A stretch of DNA of 64,000 nt from Nocardioides baekrokdamisoli (GCF_003945325.1 NZ_AP019307.1:186001-250000), one strand, 5' to 3'. Positions 45,838-53,700 are shown, counted from the stretch's first letter. The notes: generated by a model not told the origin, from the sequence alone. Numbers and translations are program-made.

Positions 45838-45903
45838 GCCGAGACCCGACATCCGTCAGGTCGAAACCCGGCATCCGTCAGGTCGAAACCCGGCGAATGT
45901 CAA
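45838..45903 (+). repeat. 22-bp repeat array, type B (left of DUF559 gene)
   Basis: Three 22-bp units directly after the rRNA methyltransferase stop, each with the core GAAACCCGGCATCCGTCAG or a close variant (first unit GAGACCCGACATCCGTCAG, third ends GAATGTCAA). The array ends one base before the stop codon of the DUF559 gene on the other strand. Its inverted counterpart is at 46852-46917. Confidence 0.9.
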
Positions 45904-46788
45904 TCACCAGCGGCGTGACGAGTACGTGGACGCGAGCGCTGTGCGGAGCCGCGTGGTCCACTCGTCCAGTCGCTGCGGCTGGAAGTCGCCTTCCTTCACC
46001 ACGATGAACGTCCAGCCGAGCGCCTCGAGGTCGCGCCGCCGGCGTTCGTCGCGTACGCGCTGCTCCACTGTCGAGTGGAATTCGGTGCTGTCGTACTCAA
46101 CAGCGACGCGAGCCAGCCGGTAGGCGAGATCGAGCCGATAGGTGGGTTCGTCACCGATCGGGATCCACACCTGTGGTTCTGGCGCGGGCAGCCCTGCATC
46201 GATGATCGCCAACCGCAGCCAACTCTCACGAGGTGATTCGGAGCGCGGATCCATGTAGTCGATGAGTTCCCGCAGCTGCACCACGCCGCGACGTCCACGA
46301 AAGCGCGGCAGGTTCGCTCGCATGTCCGACGCGGTGACACCGTGCAACCTTGCGAAGGAATCCAGGGCGGCGAGCGCCTCGCGTCGGCGCAGCACGCACC
46401 CGAGGTCGAGCGCCGTACGCACGGGTGTGGTCAGTGTGACGCCGTGCAACTCCATCAGATCGGACGGATGCAGGGTGCGGTTGCGGCCGCGTACGTCAGA
46501 CCGTTCGATCCGAGGCCCGCCGGGCGGTGCGCAGAACTCCAGGGGCGGATCATCGTGCGCCTCGCTCCAACCGTAGGTGTCGATGCCGTGGAGCCAGCCG
46601 GCTGTGCGGTCGACAGCGACGTTGCCGCGCCGGCTGTTGGCGACGATCGCTCTGGCGCGCGCCATCAACGTCTCCGGGTCCGTCGCCGGCACGTAGACGC
46701 CGTGGCTGATACGGCGCAGTCTCGAGTTGCGGTCAGGACGGCGGAAGGGGATGACGACAGCGCTGGATGGGTTGCTCATGGTCAGCAT
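45904..46788 (-). CDS. DUF559-type protein with AbiEi-like N-terminal part (intact paralogue)
   Basis: A 294-residue protein. The N-terminal third (RLRRISHGVYVPAT, then DRTAGWLHGID) resembles the AbiEi antitoxin-like domain. The middle (TPVRTALDLGCVLRRREAL; RFRGRRGVVQLREL) is shared with its paralogue. The C-terminal DUF559 core resembles the Vsr-like endonuclease fold: YRLDLAYRLARVAVEYD (Asp and Glu-x-Asp) and RRRRDLEALGWTFIVV. The ATG at 46779 is an alternative start. A nuclease or defence-type role is possible, but no partner gene is adjacent. It is flanked by inverted 22-bp arrays. The copy at 8.4-9.2 kb is broken. Confidence 0.75.
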   Translation of the reverse strand: MLTMSNPSSAVVIPFRRPDRNSRLRRISHGVYVPATDPETLMARARAIVANSRRGNVAVDRTAGWLHGIDTYGWSEAHDDPPLEFCAPPGGPRIERSDVRGRNRTLHPSDLMELHGVTLTTPVRTALDLGCVLRRREALAALDSFARLHGVTASDMRANLPRFRGRRGVVQLRELIDYMDPRSESPRESWLRLAIIDAGLPAPEPQVWIPIGDEPTYRLDLAYRLARVAVEYDSTEFHSTVEQRVRDERRRRDLEALGWTFIVVKEGDFQPQRLDEWTTRLRTALASTYSSRRW

Positions 46789-46851
46789 CTTGAACCGGCC
46801 GGGATCAGATTGTCTGCCAGCAATTGTCAGCCTGTGGATAACTGTTCGCGG

Positions 46852-46917
46852 CCGCCATTCGCCGGGTCTCGGGGTGGCAGACGCCGGGTTTCGGCGTGAC
46901 GGATGTCGGGTTTCGGC
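46852..46917 (-). repeat. 22-bp repeat array, type B (right of DUF559 gene)
   Basis: Three 22-bp units. On the minus strand they read GCCGAAACCCGACATCCGTC..., GCCGAAACCCGGCGTCTGCC... and CCCGAGACCCGGCGAATGGC.... The array lies 5 bp beyond the def stop codon, sense to def, and is inverted relative to 45838-45903. Confidence 0.9.
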
Positions 46918-46922
46918 GGGGG

Positions 46923-47507
46923 TCAGGGGACCGGCCAGGTCAGCGGATAGTCCGGGGCAGCCTTCTGCATCTGCTTGTCGAGCTTCTTACGGGCTTTCAG
47001 GGAGATGCGGTCGCCGAAGACGATCCCGTTCAGGTGATCCGTCTCGTGCTGGAGGCACCGTGCCAGCAGTCCGCTTCCTTCAAAGCGCACCGGCTCGCCC
47101 GAGAGTCCCTGGCCGGTGACGGCGGCAAAGTCCGGCCGGGCACACGGCACGTACGCGCCGGGCCAGGACAGGCAGCCCTCGTCGTCGTTGTCGAGCCGGC
47201 GCTCCGCGCCCACGGGCAGTTCGAGGACGGGGTTGCAGACGACGCCGACGGTGTGGCGCCCGGTCTCATCGGGGCAGTCGAAGACGAAGACTGCGGAGTC
47301 GGCACCGATCTGGTTCGCGGCGAGTCCCACGCCCTCGGCGGCGTACATCGTGGCGACCATGTCGGCGACCAACGACATGAGCCCGTCGCCGAACTCGGTG
47401 ACGCGTACGAGGGTGCGTCCCATGACAGGCTCACCCCAGCGAGTGATCGGCCGTACCGTGCCGCCGGCGGGCAGAGATCCGTACGGGGCGATCGGGCTCT
47501 CGGTCAC
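46923..47507 (-). CDS. def: Peptide deformylase
   Basis: It removes the formyl group from nascent protein N-termini. The protein of about 194 residues has the three family motifs: GVGLAANQIG, EGCLSWPG (Cys metal ligand) and QHETDHLNG (two His ligands and the catalytic Glu). GTG at 47507 is preferred because it begins just before the conserved N-terminal region and follows a TAAGTT hexamer by 8 nt. It is divergent from the acyl-CoA dehydrogenase pair. Confidence 0.95.
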   Translation of the reverse strand: MTESPIAPYGSLPAGGTVRPITRWGEPVMGRTLVRVTEFGDGLMSLVADMVATMYAAEGVGLAANQIGADSAVFVFDCPDETGRHTVGVVCNPVLELPVGAERRLDNDDEGCLSWPGAYVPCARPDFAAVTGQGLSGEPVRFEGSGLLARCLQHETDHLNGIVFGDRISLKARKKLDKQMQKAAPDYPLTWPVP

Positions 47508-47555
47508 GGGACAGGAACTTAGTCGGACACGCCGGATGGCACACACTGGCGCGTT

Positions 47556-47574
47556 CTGTAACTCCGAGTTACAG
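47556..47574. promoter_or_regulatory. Palindromic operator over the acyl-CoA dehydrogenase promoter
   Basis: CTGTAACT-CCG-AGTTACAG is a perfect 8-bp dyad. Its right arm overlaps the -10 hexamer TACAGT (47570-47575), which is 7 nt before the ATG at 47583. A protein bound here would block initiation of the two-gene operon. The symmetry and size suit a TetR-type fatty-acid regulator; the regulator is not in the window. Confidence 0.6.
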
Positions 47575-47582
47575 TTTGGCCC

Positions 47583-48950
47583 ATGTCCCAGAACCCCGTT
47601 ACGCGGGCCGGCGGTAAGCACGGCCTGGCTCGCAAGGAGAAGCGCGACCCCATCGGGATCGCGGTCCTTGCCCTGAACAAGCTCGCTCAGAGCCCGTTCC
47701 TCGACAAGCTGAACATGCGCAAGCCTGCGGAAGAGGTCATCTATCAGGCCACCCGCAGCGGCTTCAAGATCGCCTCATCGGCCGGTCGGGCATTCGCCAA
47801 GAAGGGCACCAAGGGCGCCCCGGGCGTCAGTACGCCGAAGGCGACGGGCAGCGGACTGTTCGACCTGACGCCGACCGAGGATGAGCAGATGCTCGTCGAC
47901 GTCGTCACCGAGTTCGCGGCCGAGGCCGTACGCCCCGTGGCCGCCGAGGCCAACGAGGCCGCCCAGACCCCGATCGAGGTCCTCGGCGCAACTCTCGAGA
48001 TCGGACTCCCGATCCTCGGCGTGGCCGACGAGCTCGGGGGCATTGCCGAGACCCGCTCAGCGGTGGCAGGCACGCTGGTCCACGAGGCGCTCGCCAAGGG
48101 CGACATGGGCATCGCGGTTGCTGCGCTCGCACCGGGCGCCGTCGCGACCGCGCTCAGCCTCTGGGGCACCGACGAGCAGCAGAAGACGTACCTCCCGGCC
48201 TTCACCGAGGCGCAGAACGTGCCGGCCGCCGCGCTGGCGCTGACCGAGTCTGCCGTCTTGTTCGACGTCTTCAAGCCGAAGACCACCGCTGAGCGCAAGG
48301 GCGACAAACTCGTCCTGAACGGCGAGAAGACACTGGTCCCGCGGGGCAAGGATGCCGAGCTCTTCATCATCGGCGCCCAGCTCGAGGGCAAGAACGTCCT
48401 CGTCATCGTGGAGAGCGGCGTGGAGGGCCTCAGCGTCGAGGCGGACCCGGCGATGGGCCTCAAGGCCGCCAGCCTCACCAAGATCCACCTCGAGAACGTC
48501 ACGGTCGACGCCGACCAGATCCTCGGCGCCACCGACGGCTCGACCTACACCGAAGCCGTACGCAACTCCCGCCTTGCCTGGTGCGCGCTGTCCCTGGGCA
48601 CCGGCCAGGCCGTGCTCGAGTACGTCACCGAGTACGTGAAGACCCGTGAGGCGTTCGGCGAGCCGATCGCGTACCGCCAGGCGGTCGCGTTCATGGTCGC
48701 CAACATCGCGATCGAACTCCAGGCCATGCGTCTGGTGACGTACAAGGCGGCCTCGCGCGTCGCTCGGGGCGTCGACGCCTCCCGCGAACTCGGTCTCGCC
48801 CGGAAGTTGTGTGCCGACAAGGGCATGCAGATCGGCCTCGACGGCGTCCAGTTGCTCGGTGGTCACGGCTTCACCAAGGAACACCCGGTCGAGCGGTGGT
48901 ACCGCGACCTGCGAGCCATCGGCATCCTGGAAGGAGGCGTCCTCGTCTGA
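47583..48950 (+). CDS. Acyl-CoA dehydrogenase family protein (first of pair)
   Basis: A 455-residue flavoenzyme-like protein. The first 90 residues are a basic extension (GKHGLARKEKRDP; STPKATGSGLF) before the acyl-CoA dehydrogenase fold starts at DLTPTEDEQMLVDVV. The FAD/substrate segments LALTESAV and REAFGEPIAYRQAVAF and the C-terminal GGHGFTKEHPVERWYRDLRAI are present; the Glu in ILEGGVLV could be the catalytic base. It ends abruptly there, shorter than standard enzymes. It starts from a leaderless-type promoter under the palindrome and is followed after 28 bp by a second dehydrogenase, with which it may form a heteromer. Confidence 0.88.
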   Translation: MSQNPVTRAGGKHGLARKEKRDPIGIAVLALNKLAQSPFLDKLNMRKPAEEVIYQATRSGFKIASSAGRAFAKKGTKGAPGVSTPKATGSGLFDLTPTEDEQMLVDVVTEFAAEAVRPVAAEANEAAQTPIEVLGATLEIGLPILGVADELGGIAETRSAVAGTLVHEALAKGDMGIAVAALAPGAVATALSLWGTDEQQKTYLPAFTEAQNVPAAALALTESAVLFDVFKPKTTAERKGDKLVLNGEKTLVPRGKDAELFIIGAQLEGKNVLVIVESGVEGLSVEADPAMGLKAASLTKIHLENVTVDADQILGATDGSTYTEAVRNSRLAWCALSLGTGQAVLEYVTEYVKTREAFGEPIAYRQAVAFMVANIAIELQAMRLVTYKAASRVARGVDASRELGLARKLCADKGMQIGLDGVQLLGGHGFTKEHPVERWYRDLRAIGILEGGVLV

Positions 48951-48978
48951 GCCCCGGCTCAGTCGAAGGAGAACAGCC

Positions 48979-50187
48979 ATGATCTATCTCGAAATCCCCA
49001 AGAAGCACCGCACGCTCATCGACCAGGCTCACCAGGTCGCGATGAACATGCTTCGCCCGATCTCGCGCAAGTACGACCTCGCCGAGCACGAGTACCCCAA
49101 GGAACTCGACATGCTCGCCGCGATGATCGACGGCCTCGATGCCTCCGGCGCCTCCGAGGGCGCTGGTGCGACCGGCGTACGCCGTGACGCCGATGCCGAC
49201 AAGTCCAACAAGAACGGCGCCAACATGGCCTCGGCGCTCTCAGTGGCCGAGATGTGTTGGGGCGACACCGGTCTGACCCTGTCGATGCCCCGTCAGGGTC
49301 TCGGCAACTCGGCCATCGCCTCGGTGGCGACCGATGAGCAGCTGAAGAAGTTCAAGGGCACGTGGGCGTCGATGGCGATCACGGAGCCGTCGTTCGGGTC
49401 GGACTCCTCGGCGATCACCACGACCGCCAAGGTCGACGGGGACGCGTACGTGCTGAACGGGGAGAAGATCTTCGTCACCTCGGGTGAGCGGTCGGACTCG
49501 ATCGTCGTCTGGGCGACGCTCGACAAGTCACTCGGCAAGGCGGCGATCAAATCCTTCGTCGTCACCAAGGACATGCCCGGTGTGAAGGTGGAGCGACTCG
49601 AGCACAAGCTCGGCATCCGTGCCTCCGACACCGCCGTGATCACGTTCACGGACGTACGCGTGCCTGCGGAGAACTTGCTGGGTTCGCCGGAGATCAACGT
49701 CCAGGAGGGCTTCGCCGGTGCGATGGCGACGTTCGACAACACGCGTCCGCTCGTGGCGGCGATGGCCGTCGGCTGCGCTCGTGCCTCGCTCGACCTCACC
49801 CGCGACCTGCTGAAGCAGGCCGGGGTCGAGATCGACTACGACAAGCCGGCGTACCTGCAGTCCGCAGCGGCGGCCAAGTTCATCCAGCTCGAGGCCGACT
49901 GGGAGGGTGCCCTGCTCTTGACGATGCAGGCTGCCTGGATGGCGGACAACAAGAAGGCGAATTCGCTCGAGGCATCGATGTCGAAGGCGAAGGCCGGCCG
50001 CGTCGGCTCGGATGTCACCCTGTCCTGCATCGAGTTGGCGACCGGCGTCGGCTACTCGGAGTCGGAGTTGCTGGAGAAGTGGGGCCGTGACTCCAAGATC
50101 CTCGACATCTTCGAGGGCACCCAGCAGATCCAGCAGCTGATCGTGGCTCGCAGGATCCTCGGCTTGTCCAGCTCCGAGCTCAAGTAG
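48979..50187 (+). CDS. Acyl-CoA dehydrogenase (second of pair)
   Basis: A 402-residue acyl-CoA dehydrogenase that introduces the alpha-beta double bond in beta-oxidation. Motifs are WASMAITEPSFGSDSSAITTTA (in part), YVLNGEKIFVTSG, and the C-terminal ILDIFEGTQQIQQLIVARRI, whose Glu is the usual catalytic base. An AAGGAG SD lies 8 nt before the ATG. It is co-transcribed with the preceding paralogue. The substrate chain length is not predictable. Confidence 0.93.
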   Translation: MIYLEIPKKHRTLIDQAHQVAMNMLRPISRKYDLAEHEYPKELDMLAAMIDGLDASGASEGAGATGVRRDADADKSNKNGANMASALSVAEMCWGDTGLTLSMPRQGLGNSAIASVATDEQLKKFKGTWASMAITEPSFGSDSSAITTTAKVDGDAYVLNGEKIFVTSGERSDSIVVWATLDKSLGKAAIKSFVVTKDMPGVKVERLEHKLGIRASDTAVITFTDVRVPAENLLGSPEINVQEGFAGAMATFDNTRPLVAAMAVGCARASLDLTRDLLKQAGVEIDYDKPAYLQSAAAAKFIQLEADWEGALLLTMQAAWMADNKKANSLEASMSKAKAGRVGSDVTLSCIELATGVGYSESELLEKWGRDSKILDIFEGTQQIQQLIVARRILGLSSSELK

Positions 50188-50191
50188 CAGT

Positions 50192-50296
50192 CGTTAGGGG
50201 AGTACGTGCGCGGCCGTCAGGAGCCCGCGCGCAAGGCGGCCGAATCGGGCCGCCGAGCACGGAGCGACGCCGCGGACGCGCCGTACACCCCTAACG
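50192..50296. repeat. 105-bp element with 14-bp terminal inverted repeats
   Basis: The ends CGTTAGGGGAGTAC (50192-50205) and GTACACCCCTAACG (50283-50296) are inverted copies differing at one position. Inside is a perfect GCGGCC-GAATCG-GGCCGC hairpin and other GC-rich self-complementary runs. It fills the gap between the second acyl-CoA dehydrogenase (stop 4 bp before) and the LysR-like gene, whose stop codon TAG lies inside the right terminal repeat. It could be a MITE-like element, a structured RNA or a bidirectional terminator. No protein function is apparent in the short frames across it. Confidence 0.65.
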
Positions 50297-50857
50297 GGAG
50301 GAGCGGGCCGTTCGGCCTTTCACCACCCCGACGAACGCCTGGATGCGGTCGCCGTCGTCGGCCTTGTCCCACACCAGCGCGACCGTGCTGGGTTCCAGAT
50401 CGCTGACGACGCGGTACGTCGCGTCCTTGCGGTGGAAGAGGCGTGCCAACGACATCGGGATGATCGCGACGCCCGTACCAGCGGCAACGGTCTCGATCGC
50501 GTCCTTGACCGACATCTCGGGCCACGAAAGCTGTTCGACTGCCGGCGTCCACCCCGAGGGGTGGGGGAGTACGAGCTGCTCCTCATCCAGGTCCGCTGTG
50601 GAGAGCTCCTCCTCGAGAGTCAGCAAGTGCTCGATGCCCATGACCGCGACCGGCAGTTCTTCGTACAGCCGCACCACGTGCCTGTCGGTGGTGTCGACCG
50701 GCAGCCGCACGATGCATGCGTCGTACTCCCGCAGCGCAGCGTCCTGATCGGCTTCTTCGACGGGGACCAACTCGAGCGGCTCTGCCTGCTGGTCGCGCCA
50801 TGCGCGCGCCCACTTGTCAGGGGTCGAGCCGAGGACGAAACCGATCCGAAGGGTCAC
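50291..50857 (-). CDS. LysR-type ligand-binding domain protein without DNA-binding domain
   Basis: A 188-residue protein corresponding only to the substrate-binding part of LysR regulators: MTLRIGFVLGSTPDKWARAW at the start and the TVAAGTGVAIIPMSLARLF block in the second half. No helix-turn-helix precedes it. The gene begins from a leaderless-type promoter (TACGCT, 6 nt, GTG at 50857), so this is not a truncated frame. It may act as a ligand sink or partner of a full regulator. Its stop codon is supplied by the 105-bp element. Confidence 0.8.
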   Translation of the reverse strand: MTLRIGFVLGSTPDKWARAWRDQQAEPLELVPVEEADQDAALREYDACIVRLPVDTTDRHVVRLYEELPVAVMGIEHLLTLEEELSTADLDEEQLVLPHPSGWTPAVEQLSWPEMSVKDAIETVAAGTGVAIIPMSLARLFHRKDATYRVVSDLEPSTVALVWDKADDGDRIQAFVGVVKGRTARSSR

Positions 50858-50882
50858 GGCCTCAGCGTAGGGCGCTGAGGCC
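50858..50882. promoter_or_regulatory. Hairpin/dyad covering the LysR-like gene promoter
   Basis: GGCCTCAGCG-TAGGG-CGCTGAGGCC is a perfect 10-bp dyad with a 5-nt centre. It sits between the S53 peptidase stop (50891) and the GTG at 50857, and on the minus strand it includes the TACGCT hexamer. It could terminate the peptidase transcript, serve as an operator, or both. Confidence 0.55.
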
Positions 50883-50890
50883 GGACGACG

Positions 50891-52585
50891 TCAGCGAGGC
50901 AGGTACGCCGCCATTCCTGACCACAGGATCGAACCGACGCCGGTGAGGGTGTCGTATCCGATGCCAGCCGTCACTCGGGGGTCGTTGCCCGCGTCCGCTG
51001 CTGCGCCATTCGAGCCACTGCGTACGTCGCGCACGAACTTCTTCGCGGCGGCGGCCTTGTAGATCCCGCCGTGGAGGTCCGGCACGCCCCGGGTACGCCC
51101 GAGCGAGGCGAGCAGGTCGACGAACAGTGCTGCCGACACTGGGGTCGCCAGGCTCGTGCCGCCTACGAGCAACTGCCCGTTGGAGTTCGCAGCGGGGTCC
51201 GACGTGGTGATCAGGAGGCCGGTCGCGGGATCGGCGTCGGCTGCGATGTCCGGGACGAGCCGTCGACCGCGGCCCGCGAACGGCGCAGCGGTGACATAGA
51301 TGCGCTGGTAGGCGGGCGTACCGAACACGGTGGACTGGCCGCCCCCGGTGCCGCCCTGACCGGTGCAGGTCGATTGGGAGGTGCAGGACCACGCAGTCTC
51401 GGTCCAGTTGGAGCCGCTGTTTGCCACACGGGATGTGGTGGCGCTGGCCAGCCGCGTGCCGCCGACGCCGATGACGTACGGCGAGGACGCCGGGAAGTCG
51501 ACCGCGGCGCTCGGGCCGGGGCCGCCGAGGAGCCCTCCACCGAGAAGTCCGCCGCCGGAGCCGCCGTTGTCGCAGTCGTAGATGCCGATGTCGCCGGCCG
51601 GGGCGAAGATGTTGACCCCCGCAGCGACGAGCGACTGAAGGATCGGCTGGACCGCCTGGATGTTGCTGATCCCGGTGGCTGACTCGCACCCGCCCCAGGA
51701 AGTCGACAGCGCTGCGATCCGTGGGTTCCGTACGCGAGCGTGACTGTTGCCGAGGACGTCGTCCAGGACAGCCGAGAAGGCGTCATTGAAGCCGGCGTTG
51801 CTGTTCGGCGCCGAGTAGAGCTGCTGGGCGGAGTACGGACTGACCCCGAGGATCGCTTCCTGGTCCAGGCCCACCTCGACCTGGCCGTTGGAGTCCGTCG
51901 CGCCGCCATCGACGCGTACGGTCCGCAGCTGACGGGTCGCGACCGGATCCGGACGCCCCATCCGGGCGGCGTACCTGGAGAGATCGTTCTGGTTCCAGTC
52001 GGAGAACTGGATGGTCGCGACAGTCAGCGGCCCGTTGCGGCTGTTCCCTGCGCCCGGCGGGACGCGAGGAGCGGTGTACGCGTTGCGCAGGTCGTATGGC
52101 GAGGCCGCGCGGACCACGGACGAGTGCCACGCAGGCACCGACGTTGTCGTCGGGTTGGCGAGTCGGACCAGTCCAGCCAGCGCTGTCGGGACGCGCGGGT
52201 ACGGTGCGAGCGCCTGCGTAAGGGTGGTTGGGTTGATCGGCAGGAGGCCGAACAGTGCCGTCACCAGGTTCTGCGGCGCGGAGACCGTCATCGTCCAGGA
52301 CGACTCCTCAAGGACCCGGAATCCCTGCGACGTCAACATGTGGGCGACGGAGATGTGGGTGGCTGCCGACGGCAGCAGAGTTGCGAGCTTCGCACGACGT
52401 TCGCTCACCGAGCCGGTCGTGTCCGCTGCGAGCGCGGCAAGCGCGGTCGGATTCGGTGCAGCGAGCGTCAGCGTGATCTCGACCGGATTCGTTCCCGCGT
52501 ACGCGCTCGGCGACCCCTGGACGGTGATCAGTGATGCTGCTGCGAGGCTGAAGGCAGCGGCGTAGCGGGCAGTGCGCTGGCGCAT
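50891..52585 (-). CDS. Secreted S53 (sedolisin) serine-carboxyl peptidase
   Basis: A 564-residue exported protease precursor: signal peptide about 1-30, a pro-domain to roughly residue 160, then the sedolisin catalytic domain. The catalytic Glu237 and Asp241 are in QVEVGLDQEAILGVSP, the oxyanion Asp332 in PAGDIGIYD, and the nucleophile Ser478 in VGGTSLATPVSA. S53 peptidases are acid-active and autoprocessed. A Gly/Leu insertion (GGGLLGGGLLGG) near 344-355 follows the oxyanion region. A CGGAG SD is 8 nt before the ATG. Confidence 0.93.
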   Translation of the reverse strand: MRQRTARYAAAFSLAAASLITVQGSPSAYAGTNPVEITLTLAAPNPTALAALAADTTGSVSERRAKLATLLPSAATHISVAHMLTSQGFRVLEESSWTMTVSAPQNLVTALFGLLPINPTTLTQALAPYPRVPTALAGLVRLANPTTTSVPAWHSSVVRAASPYDLRNAYTAPRVPPGAGNSRNGPLTVATIQFSDWNQNDLSRYAARMGRPDPVATRQLRTVRVDGGATDSNGQVEVGLDQEAILGVSPYSAQQLYSAPNSNAGFNDAFSAVLDDVLGNSHARVRNPRIAALSTSWGGCESATGISNIQAVQPILQSLVAAGVNIFAPAGDIGIYDCDNGGSGGGLLGGGLLGGPGPSAAVDFPASSPYVIGVGGTRLASATTSRVANSGSNWTETAWSCTSQSTCTGQGGTGGGQSTVFGTPAYQRIYVTAAPFAGRGRRLVPDIAADADPATGLLITTSDPAANSNGQLLVGGTSLATPVSAALFVDLLASLGRTRGVPDLHGGIYKAAAAKKFVRDVRSGSNGAAADAGNDPRVTAGIGYDTLTGVGSILWSGMAAYLPR

Positions 52586-52681
52586 GTGTCGCTCCGAGAT
52601 GTAGGCGATCGATCGCGACACCTTAACCCGCCTGCCGGTGGCCCGGGACCCTCTTGCAACAACCCGCATGGCGCGCGCCGA

Positions 52682-52711
52682 TTGGGACAGAAGTGGTCGT
52701 TCCGGTAACGT
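52682..52711 (+). promoter_or_regulatory. Promoter of tRNA-Leu
   Basis: TTGGGA (52682-52687), 18 nt, then TAACGT (52706-52711). The start of transcription would be a few bases before the tRNA at 52725. Confidence 0.5.
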
Positions 52712-52724
52712 TCGACCCGCATTC

Positions 52725-52809
52725 GCGCGGGTGGCGGAATAGGCAGACGCGCTAGCTTGAGGTGCTAGTCCACGTATAGTGGGTGGGGGTTCAAGTCCCC
52801 CCTCGCGCA
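52725..52809 (+). tRNA. tRNA-Leu (anticodon GAG)
   Basis: An 85-nt class II tRNA. The acceptor stem GCGCGGG pairs with CTCGCGC (one G-U), the discriminator base is A, and the CCA is not encoded. The anticodon stem CTAGC/GCTAG encloses the loop TTGAGGT with anticodon GAG. A long variable arm and the T-loop GGTTCAAGTCC follow. A strong terminator hairpin starts 11 bp downstream. Confidence 0.97.
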
Positions 52810-52819
52810 CGCGATTGCG

Positions 52820-52850
52820 AAAGGCCCCGGTCCATTCGACCGGGGCCTTT
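52820..52850 (+). terminator. Rho-independent terminator after tRNA-Leu
   Basis: AAAGGCCCCGGTC and GACCGGGGCCTTT form a perfect 13-bp stem with a 5-nt loop and a short T-run from the stem itself. Confidence 0.9.
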
Positions 52851-52889
52851 CTCGCTGCATGGCGTACGTCCGCAGACCTACGATGCCTC

Positions 52890-53678
52890 ATGACCGAAGC
52901 CCGGATCACGCACGTCGGCGGCCCCACGGCCCTCATCGAGGTCGCCGGGTGGCGGATCCTGACGGACCCGACATTCGATCCGCCCGGCAGGCGCTACTTC
53001 TTCGGCTGGGGCACGACCTCGCGCAAGTTGGCGGGACCGTCGATCGCCCCCGACGAGCTCGGGTCGATCGACGCCGTCCTGGTCACACATCATCACCACG
53101 GGGACAACCTGGATCCGGCGGCAGTCGCACTCCTCCCGCAGTGGGGCACCACGATCACGACGGTGAAGGCGGCCGCGGCCCTCGGCCACGGCGCGGTCGG
53201 CCTCAGGACGTGGGACACCACCACCCTCAGCGCGCCCGGCAAACCGACGATCAGGATCACCGCGACGCCGTGCCGGCACGGACCCGTCGGCAGTGACCCG
53301 ATCACGGGTCCGGTCGTCGGGTTCTCGTTGGCTTGGGAAGGTCAGAGCAACGGCGAGCTCTGGATCACCGGCGACACCGTCCTCTTCCCGGCGCTGCGCG
53401 AGGTGCCGGCGCGGATCAATGTCGGCACGCTGCTCATCCACCTCGGGTCTGTCAGGTTCCGGTACATGTCCGGCTGGTTGCGCTACACGATGGACGCGCG
53501 CGAGGGCGCGGCGCTGATCGACCTCGTCGGCCCCGCGCATGTGATCCCGGTGCATTACGAGGGCTGGTCGCACTTCCAGCAGGATCGCGACCGCGCCGAA
53601 CCCGTCCTGGCTACCTCGAAGTACGCCGACCGGATCACCTGGCTCGATCCGGGTGCCTCGGCTGTCGTGGACGTCTGA
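52890..53678 (+). CDS. Metallo-beta-lactamase-fold hydrolase (UlaG-like)
   Basis: A 262-residue MBL-superfamily protein. The metal motif reads THHHHGDNLD (His68, His70, Asp72, Asn73), so the usual HxHxDH has Asn in place of the last His. Other segments are TPCRHGPVG (His), LWITGDTVLF (Asp) and HVIPVHYEGW (His). UlaG-like lactonases and phosphodiesterases share this layout. The Asn may alter metal binding. The start is ATG 52890, 5 nt after TACGAT, with no SD. The substrate is unknown. Confidence 0.85.
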   Translation: MTEARITHVGGPTALIEVAGWRILTDPTFDPPGRRYFFGWGTTSRKLAGPSIAPDELGSIDAVLVTHHHHGDNLDPAAVALLPQWGTTITTVKAAAALGHGAVGLRTWDTTTLSAPGKPTIRITATPCRHGPVGSDPITGPVVGFSLAWEGQSNGELWITGDTVLFPALREVPARINVGTLLIHLGSVRFRYMSGWLRYTMDAREGAALIDLVGPAHVIPVHYEGWSHFQQDRDRAEPVLATSKYADRITWLDPGASAVVDV

Positions 53679-53687
53679 CGTCGCCGG

Positions 53688-53700
53688 TAGCGTGGTCGCC
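53688..53700 (+). promoter_or_regulatory. Leaderless-type promoter of the M20 peptidase
   Basis: TAGCGT (53688-53693), 7 nt, then ATG at 53701; no SD. Confidence 0.55.

Noticed and set aside
50206..50406. Small 66-codon gene across the 105-bp element
   Set aside because: It runs into the opposite-strand LysR-like gene, has no SD and is explained by the inverted-repeat element.
52725..52809. tRNA-Leu as an integration site for a mobile element
   Set aside because: No integrase lies nearby, the following genes look native, and no duplicated tRNA 3' end was seen downstream.
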